DNA of 64,000 bases from NAT127 sp034717695 (GCA_034717695.1 JAYELS010000055.1:60238-124237); one strand, 5' to 3'. Shown: positions 15,422-23,516, numbered from the stretch's first letter. Notes: generated by a model not told the origin, from the letters alone. Translations and numbers: made by a program.

Positions 15422-16475
15422 GGCCACCTCCCCTCGCCCCCGGCTTCTCGAACAGGTAGTGGCCGACAAACCACTCGTTGCCGCCATTCATGCGGAACAG
15501 CTCGGCGCAGGCCAGGTAAAAAAGCCGCCAGCGGGTCACCCACAGGGGCGCCTCGGCGCCGTGGTGCCCGGCGAGCACCGCCAGCACCGCGTCCTCACTG
15601 GCGTCCTGCCTTGCAAGCCAGGCCTCCAGGGTACGGGCGTAGTGGATGCCGTTCCAGGCCCACTGATCGAGCAGCGTCAAATGCTGCTGGAAGTGAAGGG
15701 GCAGGTCGGCGCTCGGCATCATGCCGCCGCGAAAGAAGTAGCGGGTCATCCAGTCGGATTCGCTCTCCTCCTCGAAGAAATAGGGGCTGTCCCGGTGGCA
15801 GAAGACATGCATGAAAAAGCGCCCGCCGTCGTCGAGCCAGTCCGCGACCCGGGCAAACAGTGTCCGCCAGTTGCGCATGTGCTCGAACATCTCCACCGAG
15901 ACGATGCGGTCGAAGCGGCCCTGTGGTTCAAAGCCGTTCATGTCGGCGGTGATCACCCGCAGGTTGGCAAGGCCGAGGGCCGTCGCCCGGGCCTCGATAA
16001 AGGCCCGCTGGGAATGGGAGTTGGACACCGCGGTGATGGCCGCGCCCGGGTAGCGCTCCGCCATCCACAGGGACAGGGAGCCCCAGCCGCAGCCGAGTTC
16101 CAGGATGCGCTGGCCGTCGGCGAGGCCGGCCCGCTGGCAGGTGATGGCGAGGGCCGCCTGCTCGGCGTCCTCGAGGGTGGCAACGCCCTCCCCCCAATGG
16201 CAGCTGCTGTACTTGCGGCGCGGGCCCAGTACCAGGCTGTAGTAGTCGCTCGGCACCTCGTAGTGCTGCTCGTTGGCGGCATCGGTCATCACCGCCAGGG
16301 GCGAGGCATCCATGCGGGCGATGAACCCGCGCCTGTAGTCGGCGAGGACCTCCCGGTCCTCCCTGGGGAGGGAGGCAAGCCGCTCCCGCAGCAGGCGGCG
16401 AATGCCGGCGCGCACGAGGGAGTCGGGCACCCGGCCCGCCTCGGTGAGATGGATCAGCCTTGCGGTGACGTTCAT
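15414..16475 (-). CDS. CFA-synthase-family lipid methyltransferase (second copy)
   Basis: A 353-residue SAM-dependent methyltransferase of the cyclopropane-fatty-acid synthase family, diverged from the copy at 10105-11382. SAM motif ILELGCGWGS lies at about 124-133, and IVSVEMFEHM keeps the family Glu. The His-containing strand (FFMHVF) is retained, but around the bicarbonate-binding cysteine it reads YSSCHW, with the Cys shifted one position compared with E. coli. It probably methylates unsaturated phospholipid acyl chains; the exact product is open. It overlaps the upstream regulator gene by 4 bases. Confidence 0.85.
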   Translation of the reverse strand: MNVTARLIHLTEAGRVPDSLVRAGIRRLLRERLASLPREDREVLADYRRGFIARMDASPLAVMTDAANEQHYEVPSDYYSLVLGPRRKYSSCHWGEGVATLEDAEQAALAITCQRAGLADGQRILELGCGWGSLSLWMAERYPGAAITAVSNSHSQRAFIEARATALGLANLRVITADMNGFEPQGRFDRIVSVEMFEHMRNWRTLFARVADWLDDGGRFFMHVFCHRDSPYFFEEESESDWMTRYFFRGGMMPSADLPLHFQQHLTLLDQWAWNGIHYARTLEAWLARQDASEDAVLAVLAGHHGAEAPLWVTRWRLFYLACAELFRMNGGNEWFVGHYLFEKPGARGGGRE

Positions 16476-17404
16476 GCGGCCTCCCCGTCGTGGAGGTAGC
16501 GGTGGATCTCCTCGACCCCCGCCACTAGATCGGCCCCCACCGGGCGGGCACCGACACCGGCGATGGCGCCGCTGGTGTTGATCACTCCCGCCCCACCCAC
16601 GAACACCGGGCAGCGCACCGCACCCAGCATCTGGCGCAGGTCCCGCTCGATCAACTGCCAGCCCGGCTCCAGGGTCGTGGAAATCACCACCGCGGCGGCG
16701 CGGGTCTTGTCCACCACCTTGGCGATTTCCACCAACGGCATGTCGGCGCCCAGCAGCACCAGGTCAAACCCCCGGCTGCGGGCCACCAGGGCGAACAGCA
16801 GCAGGCCGTATTCGTGGCGGTCCCCCGGCATGCAGGCGGCGACGATGCGCCGGCCGCTGAGGGCCGGGGTGCCGTGGTGCCAGCGGGAGCCCAGCTTGTT
16901 GCGGATGTAGAGGCTGAAGAAGTGCTCCTCGGCGACACCGTGGAGGCCCTCTTCCCAGTTCTTGCCCACCATGCGCAGCAGGGGAATGATCAGCTGCTCG
17001 GTCACCAGACTCATGGGAAAGGTGGCGAGGGCGTCGTTGTACAACTGGTCGAGGCGCAGCTCGTCGAAGTCGTTGATGGCCTCCAGCATCCGCCCGCGGA
17101 TGCGCTCCCAGTTGTCCTCGGCGGGCACCAGCGCAGGCTCCTGCTGCTCCAGCTTGAGCAGATCCCCCACCCGGCTGACCGGGATGCCGGAATCCAGCAA
17201 GGCCGTGACCCGCCGGATCAGGCCGATGTGCTCGACACTGAACAGGCGATGGCCCTTGGCGGTGCGGTGGGGTTTCAGGAACCCGTAGCGGCGCTCCCAG
17301 GCCCGCAACGTCACCGTGGGCACGCCGGTGGCATCCGCCACCACGCTGATGGGAAACAACTCCTGGCGATCATCGACTTCCGCCATCAGGGGTTTGGTTT
17401 TCAT
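16472..17404 (-). CDS. MerR-family B12-binding photoregulator (CarH/LitR type)
   Basis: A 310-residue regulator with an N-terminal MerR helix-turn-helix (about 15-85; PTVTLRAWERRYGF) and a C-terminal cobalamin-binding module. It carries both hallmarks of CarH-type photoreceptors: W150-x9-E160-H161 in the four-helix bundle, and D195-x-H197-xx-G200 in the Rossmann part, where the His ligates cobalt. In known members, adenosylcobalamin-bound tetramers repress and light releases them. It heads the lipid operon and has TGTA-rich repeats in its own promoter (17418-17445), consistent with autoregulation. Confidence 0.92.
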   Translation of the reverse strand: MKTKPLMAEVDDRQELFPISVVADATGVPTVTLRAWERRYGFLKPHRTAKGHRLFSVEHIGLIRRVTALLDSGIPVSRVGDLLKLEQQEPALVPAEDNWERIRGRMLEAINDFDELRLDQLYNDALATFPMSLVTEQLIIPLLRMVGKNWEEGLHGVAEEHFFSLYIRNKLGSRWHHGTPALSGRRIVAACMPGDRHEYGLLLFALVARSRGFDLVLLGADMPLVEIAKVVDKTRAAAVVISTTLEPGWQLIERDLRQMLGAVRCPVFVGGAGVINTSGAIAGVGARPVGADLVAGVEEIHRYLHDGEAA

Positions 17405-17417
17405 GGCTGGGCATACC

Positions 17418-17445
17418 TATACATATTTGTATAGTTATTTGTACA
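17418..17445. promoter_or_regulatory. TGTAYA-type repeats, candidate CarH/LitR operator
   Basis: On the plus strand TATACA (17418), TGTATA (17428) and TGTACA (17440) lie within 28 bases. On the minus strand this is a TACAAATA direct repeat with a 12-base period followed by TGTATAGG. It sits 14-41 bases upstream of the regulator start, an AT-rich island in GC-rich DNA. CarH/LitR proteins bind TGTACA-like or TACAC-type direct repeats overlapping promoters, so this is the obvious autoregulatory site. Confidence 0.65.
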
Positions 17446-17449
17446 CCTT

Positions 17450-17681
17450 TATGGGGATAATGCAAGCCTTTTCCGACGGCATGGGAAAGGCAGCCAAGGG
17501 GGGGCAGACGGGGTCGATGCCGGCACCAGGCCCTGAAGGGGCTCAGAATGCCTGGAGAGCAGGCCAGGGGGCCGCCAATGGCGCGCTCTGTGCGAGGACG
17601 GAGTCGCGCAAAAGTGGCTGTTACCGGCAGACAGGGCTTTTTGACAGCGCCGCCATCGGCGACGGCACAAACCTTTGGCCG
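17450..17681. other. Non-coding stretch between two MerR genes
   Basis: No credible gene on either strand. The MerR gene on the right ends at 17682 with an unusual tail. The region is slightly less GC-rich than the operon to its left and may mark the boundary of the lower-GC patch that follows. Confidence 0.5.
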
Positions 17682-18146
17682 TTACTGGCGCGTGTGCTGC
17701 AACCTGGGGCGGGGTCGACGATGGTGCGGTGGCTTCTTTTCCCCCGGGGTGCCAATGACCCCAGCGGCGGCCAACCCAAGCAGACGGCGGAATGTTGGGC
17801 ACTCCATGTGACTTGGCGCGGAGCAGACAGCGGCATGGCGAAGACCATCACGCATTGCGCTCAACTGTCGAATGGCACTGTCGAGCTCCTCCGCCTTGTC
17901 CGCGAGCAATTGACGATCAATCTGGGGACCGCCGTCAGAGCCTACCATGCGGCCGATTTCGTCCAGTGAAAAGCCCGCCGAACGGCCTAACGCAATCAGC
18001 GCCAACCGCTCCAACACATTGGCGCCGAACACTCGGCGCAGTCCCCGCCTGCCAACGGAAGTGATTAACCCCTTTTCCTCGTAGTAGCGAAGCGTCGAGG
18101 CCGGAACGCCCGACCTTTTAGCGACTTCACTGATATCCACAACCAC
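17682..18146 (-). CDS. MerR/SoxR-like transcriptional regulator
   Basis: A 154-residue MerR regulator: helix-turn-helix ISEVAKRSGVPASTLRYYEEKGLI at 5-28, dimerisation helix about 80-105, then VCSAPSHMECPTFRRLL with two cysteines. It is not SoxR proper because the four-cysteine iron-sulfur cluster is absent. The last 30 residues (after RRLLGLAAAG) are basic and proline-rich and look unlike the family, perhaps a shifted or lost stop. It is divergent from a DUF2938 gene and shares with it a classic MerR-type promoter (18151-18181), so it probably controls DUF2938-DUF2798 and itself. Confidence 0.85.
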   Translation of the reverse strand: MVVDISEVAKRSGVPASTLRYYEEKGLITSVGRRGLRRVFGANVLERLALIALGRSAGFSLDEIGRMVGSDGGPQIDRQLLADKAEELDSAIRQLSAMRDGLRHAAVCSAPSHMECPTFRRLLGLAAAGVIGTPGEKKPPHHRRPRPRLQHTRQ

Positions 18147-18150
18147 CCCC

Positions 18151-18181
18151 TTGACCTCAAGTCGACTTGAAGTTTTAAGCT
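18151..18181 (+). promoter_or_regulatory. MerR-type promoter with SoxR-like operator
   Basis: TTGACC (18151-18156) and TAAGCT (18176-18181) are separated by 19 bases, the overlong spacer typical of MerR-activated promoters. The spacer region holds the 18-base near-palindrome CCTCAAGTCGACTTGAAG (18155-18172), almost identical to the SoxR/MerR-type CCTCAAGTTAACTTGAGG box. It drives the DUF2938 gene to the right and lies next to the divergent regulator gene. Confidence 0.8.
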
Positions 18182-18220
18182 AGCATCACGGCCACTTCAA
18201 GACAAACACAGGAGAGCAAC

Positions 18221-18712
18221 ATGAACAGTCTGCTATTCACCTTATTGATCGGCGTTGGCGCCACGGCGGTGATGGATCTGTGGAGCCTCGCCCGCAAACC
18301 ACTGCTGGGTATCGCACCCCCAGACTATGCGCTGGTCGGACGCTGGATCGCCCACATGACTCAGGGGCGCTTCCGCCATGACTCCATCGCGGCATCTGCC
18401 CCTGTGGGTGGCGAACGCACCATAGGCTGGACCGCCCACTACCTCACAGGTATCGCATTCGCAGCACTGTTGATCGCTACCTGGGGGCCTGCATGGATTC
18501 AGCAGCCGACACTGGGGCCCGCGCTCGCCGTGGGCATCGGCACAGTGGCGGCACCGTTCCTCGTGATGCAACCGGGAATGGGCGCGGGCATTGCCGCCTC
18601 GAGAACACCGCGCCCAACTTCTGCTCGACTGCAGAGCCTGATTACCCATGGGATTTTTGGTCTTGGACTCTATGCCGCGGCCGAAGGGGTAAATCTGGTT
18701 TTTTCACTATGA
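18221..18712 (+). CDS. DUF2938 family membrane protein
   Basis: A 163-residue membrane protein with about four hydrophobic helices, matching DUF2938 (start GVGATAVMDLWSLARKPLLGI; later MQPGMGAGIAASRTPRP and a final helix). The function is unknown. It is characteristically found divergent from a SoxR-like MerR gene, as here, and is probably induced by the signal that regulator senses. GC content is visibly lower than in the surrounding genes, suggesting transfer together with its neighbours. Confidence 0.85.
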   Translation: MNSLLFTLLIGVGATAVMDLWSLARKPLLGIAPPDYALVGRWIAHMTQGRFRHDSIAASAPVGGERTIGWTAHYLTGIAFAALLIATWGPAWIQQPTLGPALAVGIGTVAAPFLVMQPGMGAGIAASRTPRPTSARLQSLITHGIFGLGLYAAAEGVNLVFSL

Positions 18713-18770
18713 AATGCAGCCCGACCAACAGCCATTTTTTATGTGCACTAACCCTACTCAGGAGCATCAA

Positions 18771-18995
18771 ATGCGCATTCCCGCCCGCTTTGCCCCAATC
18801 CTTTTCAGCGCCCTACTCTCGGCGATCATGGTCTGCATCCTGTCGGCCTTTGTTCTCGCGACCTCGCAAGGCGTGCACGCCGGATTTGCTGCCCAGTGGC
18901 TCAAAAGCTGTATGACGACATGGCCGGTCGCCTTTCCAACGGTCGCCGTGGTGGCTCCCTGGGTACGACGTTTTGTCGGACGGGTCACCGCATAA
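18771..18995 (+). CDS. DUF2798 family small membrane protein
   Basis: A 74-residue protein with two predicted membrane helices, matching DUF2798 (RIPARFAPILFSALLSAIM and WPVAFPTVAVVAPWVRRFV). The ATG at 18771 was chosen because it has AGGAG at a good distance and the family begins here; an in-frame start at 18714 lies just after the DUF2938 stop but adds an unrelated leader. It is probably the second gene of the MerR-controlled unit. No function is known for the family. Confidence 0.85.
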   Translation: MRIPARFAPILFSALLSAIMVCILSAFVLATSQGVHAGFAAQWLKSCMTTWPVAFPTVAVVAPWVRRFVGRVTA

Positions 18996-19311
18996 ACCAT
19001 GGGCAGGTGGCAGCACCTCTCTTCCATGCAGTGCGACTGGGACGAGGGATCGAAGGCGACCTTGCGCGGCAAAGACGGCGCGAATGGAACATAGGGCGTG
19101 ATAGATTCAGACAGTGTCACTGACTGGGCAGTCAACTGATTTATCGATTTTTCCCATACGCCAAGCACACCAGGGAAGCAAAGCGGTAAAACTTCTGGCC
19201 TTCTTGGCGTGCTTGCCGCCCTGGCAAGAGGAATACGTTGAACTATGCCGCGGAGCTGAAGATAACCCCAGAGCTGAAATCACAAATGGTCGTATGACAG
19301 TACCGCAGTGA
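18996..19311. other. Gene-free, lower-GC stretch
   Basis: No convincing coding region. A 65-codon frame at 19114-19311 has no ribosome binding site worth noting and no recognisable similarity. Composition is distinctly less GC-rich than the surroundings, consistent with decayed or acquired DNA next to rimO. I see no transposase remnant or terminal inverted repeats. Confidence 0.5.
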
Positions 19312-20643
19312 TTAAACCAACCGCCCCCACAAATCATACTCATCCGCATCCTCCACCACCGCCCGGACGATATCCCCGGGCTTGAGGTGAATCTGGTCAT
19401 CGAGAAAAATCTGCCCGTCGATCTCCGGCGCGTCCGCGGTGGTGCGGCCAACCGCACCCTCTTCCACCACTTCGTCGATGATCACCTCCACGGTTTTGCC
19501 GATCCTGGCTTCGAGGCGGGCGGTGCTGATGGCCTGCTGGGTTGCCATGAATCTTTCCCAGCGCTCCTGCTTTACTTCTTCCGGCACGGCCCCTGCCAGT
19601 TCATTGGCGGGGGCGCCCTCAACTGCTTCGTATTTGAAGCAGCCGACCCGGTCGAGCTGGGCTTCCTGCAACCAGTCCAACAGGTACTGGAAATGGGCCT
19701 CGGTTTCGCCGGGGAAGCCGGTGATAAAGGTACTGCGGATGGTCATGTCCGGGCAGATGTCCCGCCACTGCTTGATGCGGTTGAGGACTTTTTCCTCGTT
19801 GGCAGGACGCTTCATGGCACGCAGCACATCCGGGTGGGCGTGCTGGAAGGGGATATCCAGATAGGGCAGGATTTTGCCCTCCGCCATCAGTGGCAGGATG
19901 TTGTCCACATGGGGGTAGGGGTAGACGTAGTGCAGGCGCACCCATACGCCCAATTCACCCAGCGCCTCGCACAGTTGCTGCATATGGGTTTTGATGGGGC
20001 GGCCATTCCAGAAGCCGGTACGGAATTTGGTGTCGATGCCGTAGGCGCTGGTGTCCTGGGAGATCACCAATAGCTCCTTGGTGCCCGCTTTCACCAGCCG
20101 TTCGGCTTCATCCATCACCTCGCCGATGGGGCGGCTGACCAGATCGCCGCGAATGCTGGGGATGATGCAGAAGCTGCACCTGTGGTTGCAGCCTTCGGAA
20201 ATCTTCAGGTAGGAGTAGTGGCGCGGGGTGAGCTTGACGTCGCTCGCGGGTACCAGATCGGTATAGGGGTTGTGGATCCGTTCCTGGGGCGCCCATTGGT
20301 GCACGGCGCTCACCACCGCCTCGTACTGGTGGGCGCCGGACACCGCCAGCACCCCGGGGTGGGCCTCGCGGATGCGAGCCTCCTCGCTGCCCATGCAGCC
20401 GGTGACGATCACCTTGCCGTTCTCCGCCATGGCCTCGCCGATGGCGTCGAGGGACTCCTGTTTGGCGGAGTCGAGGAAACCGCAGGTGTTGACCACCACC
20501 ACGTCGGCATCCTCGTAGCTCGGCACCAGGTCGTAACCGTCGAGGCGCAACTGGGTGAGGATGCGCTCGGAGTCCACCAGGGCCTTGGGGCAACCGAGGG
20601 AGATGAAACCGACTTTCTTGGCGGGGCTGTTGGCTGTGGTCAT
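19312..20643 (-). CDS. rimO: Ribosomal protein S12 methylthiotransferase RimO
   Basis: A 443-residue radical-SAM methylthiotransferase that modifies the conserved aspartate of ribosomal protein S12. The N-terminal UPF0004 domain carries the auxiliary cluster cysteines (SLGCPK, NTCGFLDSAKQES, TGCMGSEEA); the radical SAM triad is CNHRCSFC followed by IIPSIRGDLVSRP, which separates RimO from MiaB; a TRAM domain closes the protein. The start is the ATG at 20643. The frame stays open for another 2.5 kb upstream, but that extension is only the antisense of the coiled-coil gene. Confidence 0.96.
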   Translation of the reverse strand: MTTANSPAKKVGFISLGCPKALVDSERILTQLRLDGYDLVPSYEDADVVVVNTCGFLDSAKQESLDAIGEAMAENGKVIVTGCMGSEEARIREAHPGVLAVSGAHQYEAVVSAVHQWAPQERIHNPYTDLVPASDVKLTPRHYSYLKISEGCNHRCSFCIIPSIRGDLVSRPIGEVMDEAERLVKAGTKELLVISQDTSAYGIDTKFRTGFWNGRPIKTHMQQLCEALGELGVWVRLHYVYPYPHVDNILPLMAEGKILPYLDIPFQHAHPDVLRAMKRPANEEKVLNRIKQWRDICPDMTIRSTFITGFPGETEAHFQYLLDWLQEAQLDRVGCFKYEAVEGAPANELAGAVPEEVKQERWERFMATQQAISTARLEARIGKTVEVIIDEVVEEGAVGRTTADAPEIDGQIFLDDQIHLKPGDIVRAVVEDADEYDLWGRLV

Positions 20644-20856
20644 GGCGTGGTCTGCAAAACGGGGCGGTGGGCGGGAAGGCCGGCATTTTACCCCCGATTG
20701 GTCGCCGCGCCTAACAGGGGGGATGGGGCACGGATCGGCTCCCGGGGTTTCCCCGCCGGTCGCCGGCGGGGATCGGCGGTATCGAGGTGATTGATTTTTT
20801 TGATTTTCCCGGGTGTAGAATGCGGCGATAACACCCGCGTACAAGGATTTGGCACC

Positions 20857-23193
20857 ATGGACCCGTTCGTCCCGGAACCGGAAGAGAGAGAAGCCCATCA
20901 ACAGACCCTGCCCGGCAAGCCCCGGGGGCGCAACGGCGGGGAGCGCCCGGGGCCGCTCGCGGCGGCGTCCCTCCCCGGTGACTGGCGACAATGGGCGTTG
21001 CGCTTTGGCCCGGCCGCGCTGTTGCTGGCGCTGGTGCTGGTTCAGTACGGCATCCAGGCCAGCAGTATCCGCACCCTCGAATCGAAACTCGCGAGCCTCG
21101 ACGCCCCCGCTGCTTCCCGCCCCGCCCCCAGCGCGAGCAGCCCCGCCAGGGGCGATCTCGAAGCCGCCCTCGACGAGCAGGCCGACCTGATCAGGACCCT
21201 GGAACAGCGCATCGCCACCCAGATCATTGACCTCGACAGCCTGCGGGAAACCACCTCGGCGCGGCTGTCGTCCCTCGGCGCCGCCCCCATCGACAAGGAC
21301 GCCGCCGCCCTCGCCAAGGCCAGCGACGTGGAGGCCCTGAAGGGCGACATCGCCAGGCTCCGCGGGCAGCTGGCCGCCACCGAGAAGGCCCTGGCGGCCA
21401 ACCAGGCCGGCGCCAACAAGGCCCTCGACACCGCGGTGGCGGGCATCAAGACCGCCCTCGGCGCCACCGACAAGCGCATCGACAGCCTCGCCACGACCCA
21501 GGAATCCGCCCTGAAGCAGCAGCAATCCCGGCTCGACGACCGGATCGCCCAGCTCGCCGCGCGGCTCGACCAAACCAGCCCGCAACTCGCCGGCCTCGAA
21601 AAATCCCTGGCGGACGGCCGGGAGGCCCAGCGGCTGGCCCTCGCCAGCGCTACCAAGGAGCAGCAGGCCGCCCTCGAGGCGCAACGAAGCGCCCTCATGA
21701 AGGCGCTGGACAGCGCCATCGCCAAGGAGGTGAAGCCGACCATTGCCAGCCTGGAAGAGCGCGTCGTCGCCGTCGACAAGGCCCGCGAGTCCGACAGCGC
21801 CGCCCTGGACACCCGCCTCGCCGGGGTGGACAAGATGGTTGCCGAACGCCTTGCCAAGGAGCGGGAAGCCCTCGACGGCACCCTCGCCGCACTCCAGAGG
21901 GATCTCGCCGCCACGGGTCGCCGCCTCGAGGGTATCGACAAGAGCGTCGCGGCCCTCGACCCGCTGCAGCCAAGGCTGGCGGCGCTGGAGGACGGCCTCG
22001 CCTCGCTCCGGGGCGAAACCGACAGCCGCATCGCCGCCGCCGGCAAGACCGGCGCAAATGCCGACAAGCGCCTGGACGCCATCGAGGCGCGCCTCGACGC
22101 CACCCGCAAGGCCCTCGCCGACCTCAAGCAATTGCCCCCCGCCACCGGCAATGTCGCCATCGACGAGAAGCAGGTGGAAGCGCGGATCAGCCAGCGCATC
22201 GACAGCCGCCTCGAACCCCAGGTGCGCGCCCTGGCGGAGCAGGCCGACAAGGTCGCGGCCCTCGAAACCACCCTGGCGACACAGGGCAAGGACATCGACG
22301 CCCTCGCCGCCGCCAGCAAGCGCCAGGGCGGGGAACTCGCCGCCCTGGATGGCGGCCTTGACGAGGTGCGTGCCACCCTGGCCGCGAGCGAGGCGAATGC
22401 CGCAGCGCTGGTGGACAGCGCCGAGCTCACCGCCTTCCTCGGCGCCGTGGGACGGCAGATGACCCAGCTGGAGCGCAAGATCGACGCCACCGCGACCCTG
22501 ATCGCCGAGCAGGAGTCGCGCATGGCGGATTGGCGGAACGAGGTGGACAACCGCACCGTGGGACTGGTGAAGGCCAGCGCCACCGGCGGCGACGGTGTCA
22601 AACCCCTGGAGCGCCAGCTGGCGGAGCAGCGGGCGGCCATCGACCGCCTCGAAACCCGCAACCAACGCCTGGAGGACGGCCTCGCCGCCACCACCGGCGC
22701 CCTCGAAACCCTGCGGGCGAGCCGGGCGGGGCCGGCGGTGGCGAAGGGAGCGGATCTCGCCCCCCTCGAAAAACAGCTCGCCAGCCAGCTTGCGACCCTG
22801 GAGGCGCTGCGGGCGAACAACAGCGCCCTCGCCAAGGATCTGGCGGATACCAATGCCGTGCTGGCCAGCCTGCGGCAGCGGGTGGAGCAGGCGCGCCCCG
22901 CCACCTCCGCCGGCAACGGGGCCAGCGCCGCGCAGTTCGCCAGCGCCGACGGCGCGCGGCTCGATCAGTTGAGCGCCAGGCTCGACGGGGTGGGTTCGCG
23001 GCTCAGCCGCCAGGAGGCGACCCTGGCGGAGTGGCGCCAGACGGTGGAACGCCGCATCGCCGCCGCCGAACAACAGGCGACCCGCGGGGACGACGGCGAG
23101 AAAAATGCCACCCCGGCGGAACTGGATACCATTTGGGAGACCCTGGCGCTGCTCCAGAAGCAGCACCCGTTCGTGGATTTCCCGGCGCGCTAG
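20857..23193 (+). CDS. Membrane-anchored long coiled-coil protein
   Basis: A 778-residue protein with a charged, proline-rich cytoplasmic start (about 1-45), one transmembrane helix (RFGPAALLLALVLVQYGI, about 50-67) and then some 700 residues of almost uninterrupted heptad-like, Ala/Leu/Asp/Arg-rich coiled coil. It is likely an inner-membrane protein with a long rod in the periplasm. No family was recognised; smc-like similarity would be only compositional. The start has AAGGA upstream. The minus strand is also open across the whole gene, a composition effect. The gene is divergent from rimO. Confidence 0.75.
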   Translation: MDPFVPEPEEREAHQQTLPGKPRGRNGGERPGPLAAASLPGDWRQWALRFGPAALLLALVLVQYGIQASSIRTLESKLASLDAPAASRPAPSASSPARGDLEAALDEQADLIRTLEQRIATQIIDLDSLRETTSARLSSLGAAPIDKDAAALAKASDVEALKGDIARLRGQLAATEKALAANQAGANKALDTAVAGIKTALGATDKRIDSLATTQESALKQQQSRLDDRIAQLAARLDQTSPQLAGLEKSLADGREAQRLALASATKEQQAALEAQRSALMKALDSAIAKEVKPTIASLEERVVAVDKARESDSAALDTRLAGVDKMVAERLAKEREALDGTLAALQRDLAATGRRLEGIDKSVAALDPLQPRLAALEDGLASLRGETDSRIAAAGKTGANADKRLDAIEARLDATRKALADLKQLPPATGNVAIDEKQVEARISQRIDSRLEPQVRALAEQADKVAALETTLATQGKDIDALAAASKRQGGELAALDGGLDEVRATLAASEANAAALVDSAELTAFLGAVGRQMTQLERKIDATATLIAEQESRMADWRNEVDNRTVGLVKASATGGDGVKPLERQLAEQRAAIDRLETRNQRLEDGLAATTGALETLRASRAGPAVAKGADLAPLEKQLASQLATLEALRANNSALAKDLADTNAVLASLRQRVEQARPATSAGNGASAAQFASADGARLDQLSARLDGVGSRLSRQEATLAEWRQTVERRIAAAEQQATRGDDGEKNATPAELDTIWETLALLQKQHPFVDFPAR

Positions 23194-23516
23194 CCCGCGC
23201 CGCCGTTGCGCAGCGCCTTCTGGGCCTCCAGGTAGCGCGCCATGGGGCCGACATCCTCGTAGATATTGGCCCCCTCCTCCACCCGAATCACCCGCTCGCC
23301 GGCCACGTAGGGCATCTTTTCCTCCAGTTCCAGCAACGCCTGGTGCAGCAGGCTGGCGGTGATCTCCTCCACCGGCAGCGAGTACATCGCGGACAGCGCC
23401 CGCAGTTTCACGTCATCGTTCTCGAACAGGCTGATTTCCCGCTTCACCTGGGCGGCCTTCTTGAGGGCTGCCATTTCCCATTGATCGAGCAGGGCGGCGA
23501 ACGTGCTGATTGTCAT
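23190..23516 (-). CDS. Small conserved protein (Pseudomonas 'pilin assembly'-like)
   Basis: A 108-residue soluble protein resembling a conserved pseudomonad family sometimes labelled type 1 pili tip component or pilin assembly protein: LRALSAMYSLPVEEITASLLHQALLELEEKMPYV followed by YEDVGPMARYL. The leucine-rich middle looks like a ribbon-helix-helix or small helical domain. The published labels have little experimental support, so function is left open. Its stop overlaps the end of the convergent coiled-coil gene by 4 bases. Confidence 0.65.
   Translation of the reverse strand: MTISTFAALLDQWEMAALKKAAQVKREISLFENDDVKLRALSAMYSLPVEEITASLLHQALLELEEKMPYVAGERVIRVEEGANIYEDVGPMARYLEAQKALRNGGAG

Noticed and set aside
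19114..19311. 65-codon plus-strand frame next to rimO
   Set aside because: No ribosome binding site, no similarity recognised, and it lies in a degraded-looking low-GC stretch.
17450..19311. Insertion sequence or integrative element
   Set aside because: Composition suggests transfer, but I saw no transposase or integrase, no terminal inverted repeats and no target duplication.
19312..23166. A 1,284-codon minus-strand open frame containing RimO at its end
   Set aside because: Only the last 443 codons (start ATG at 20643) are RimO. The rest is antisense to the plus-strand coiled-coil gene and Gly/Ala/Leu-rich, typical of GC-rich shadow frames.
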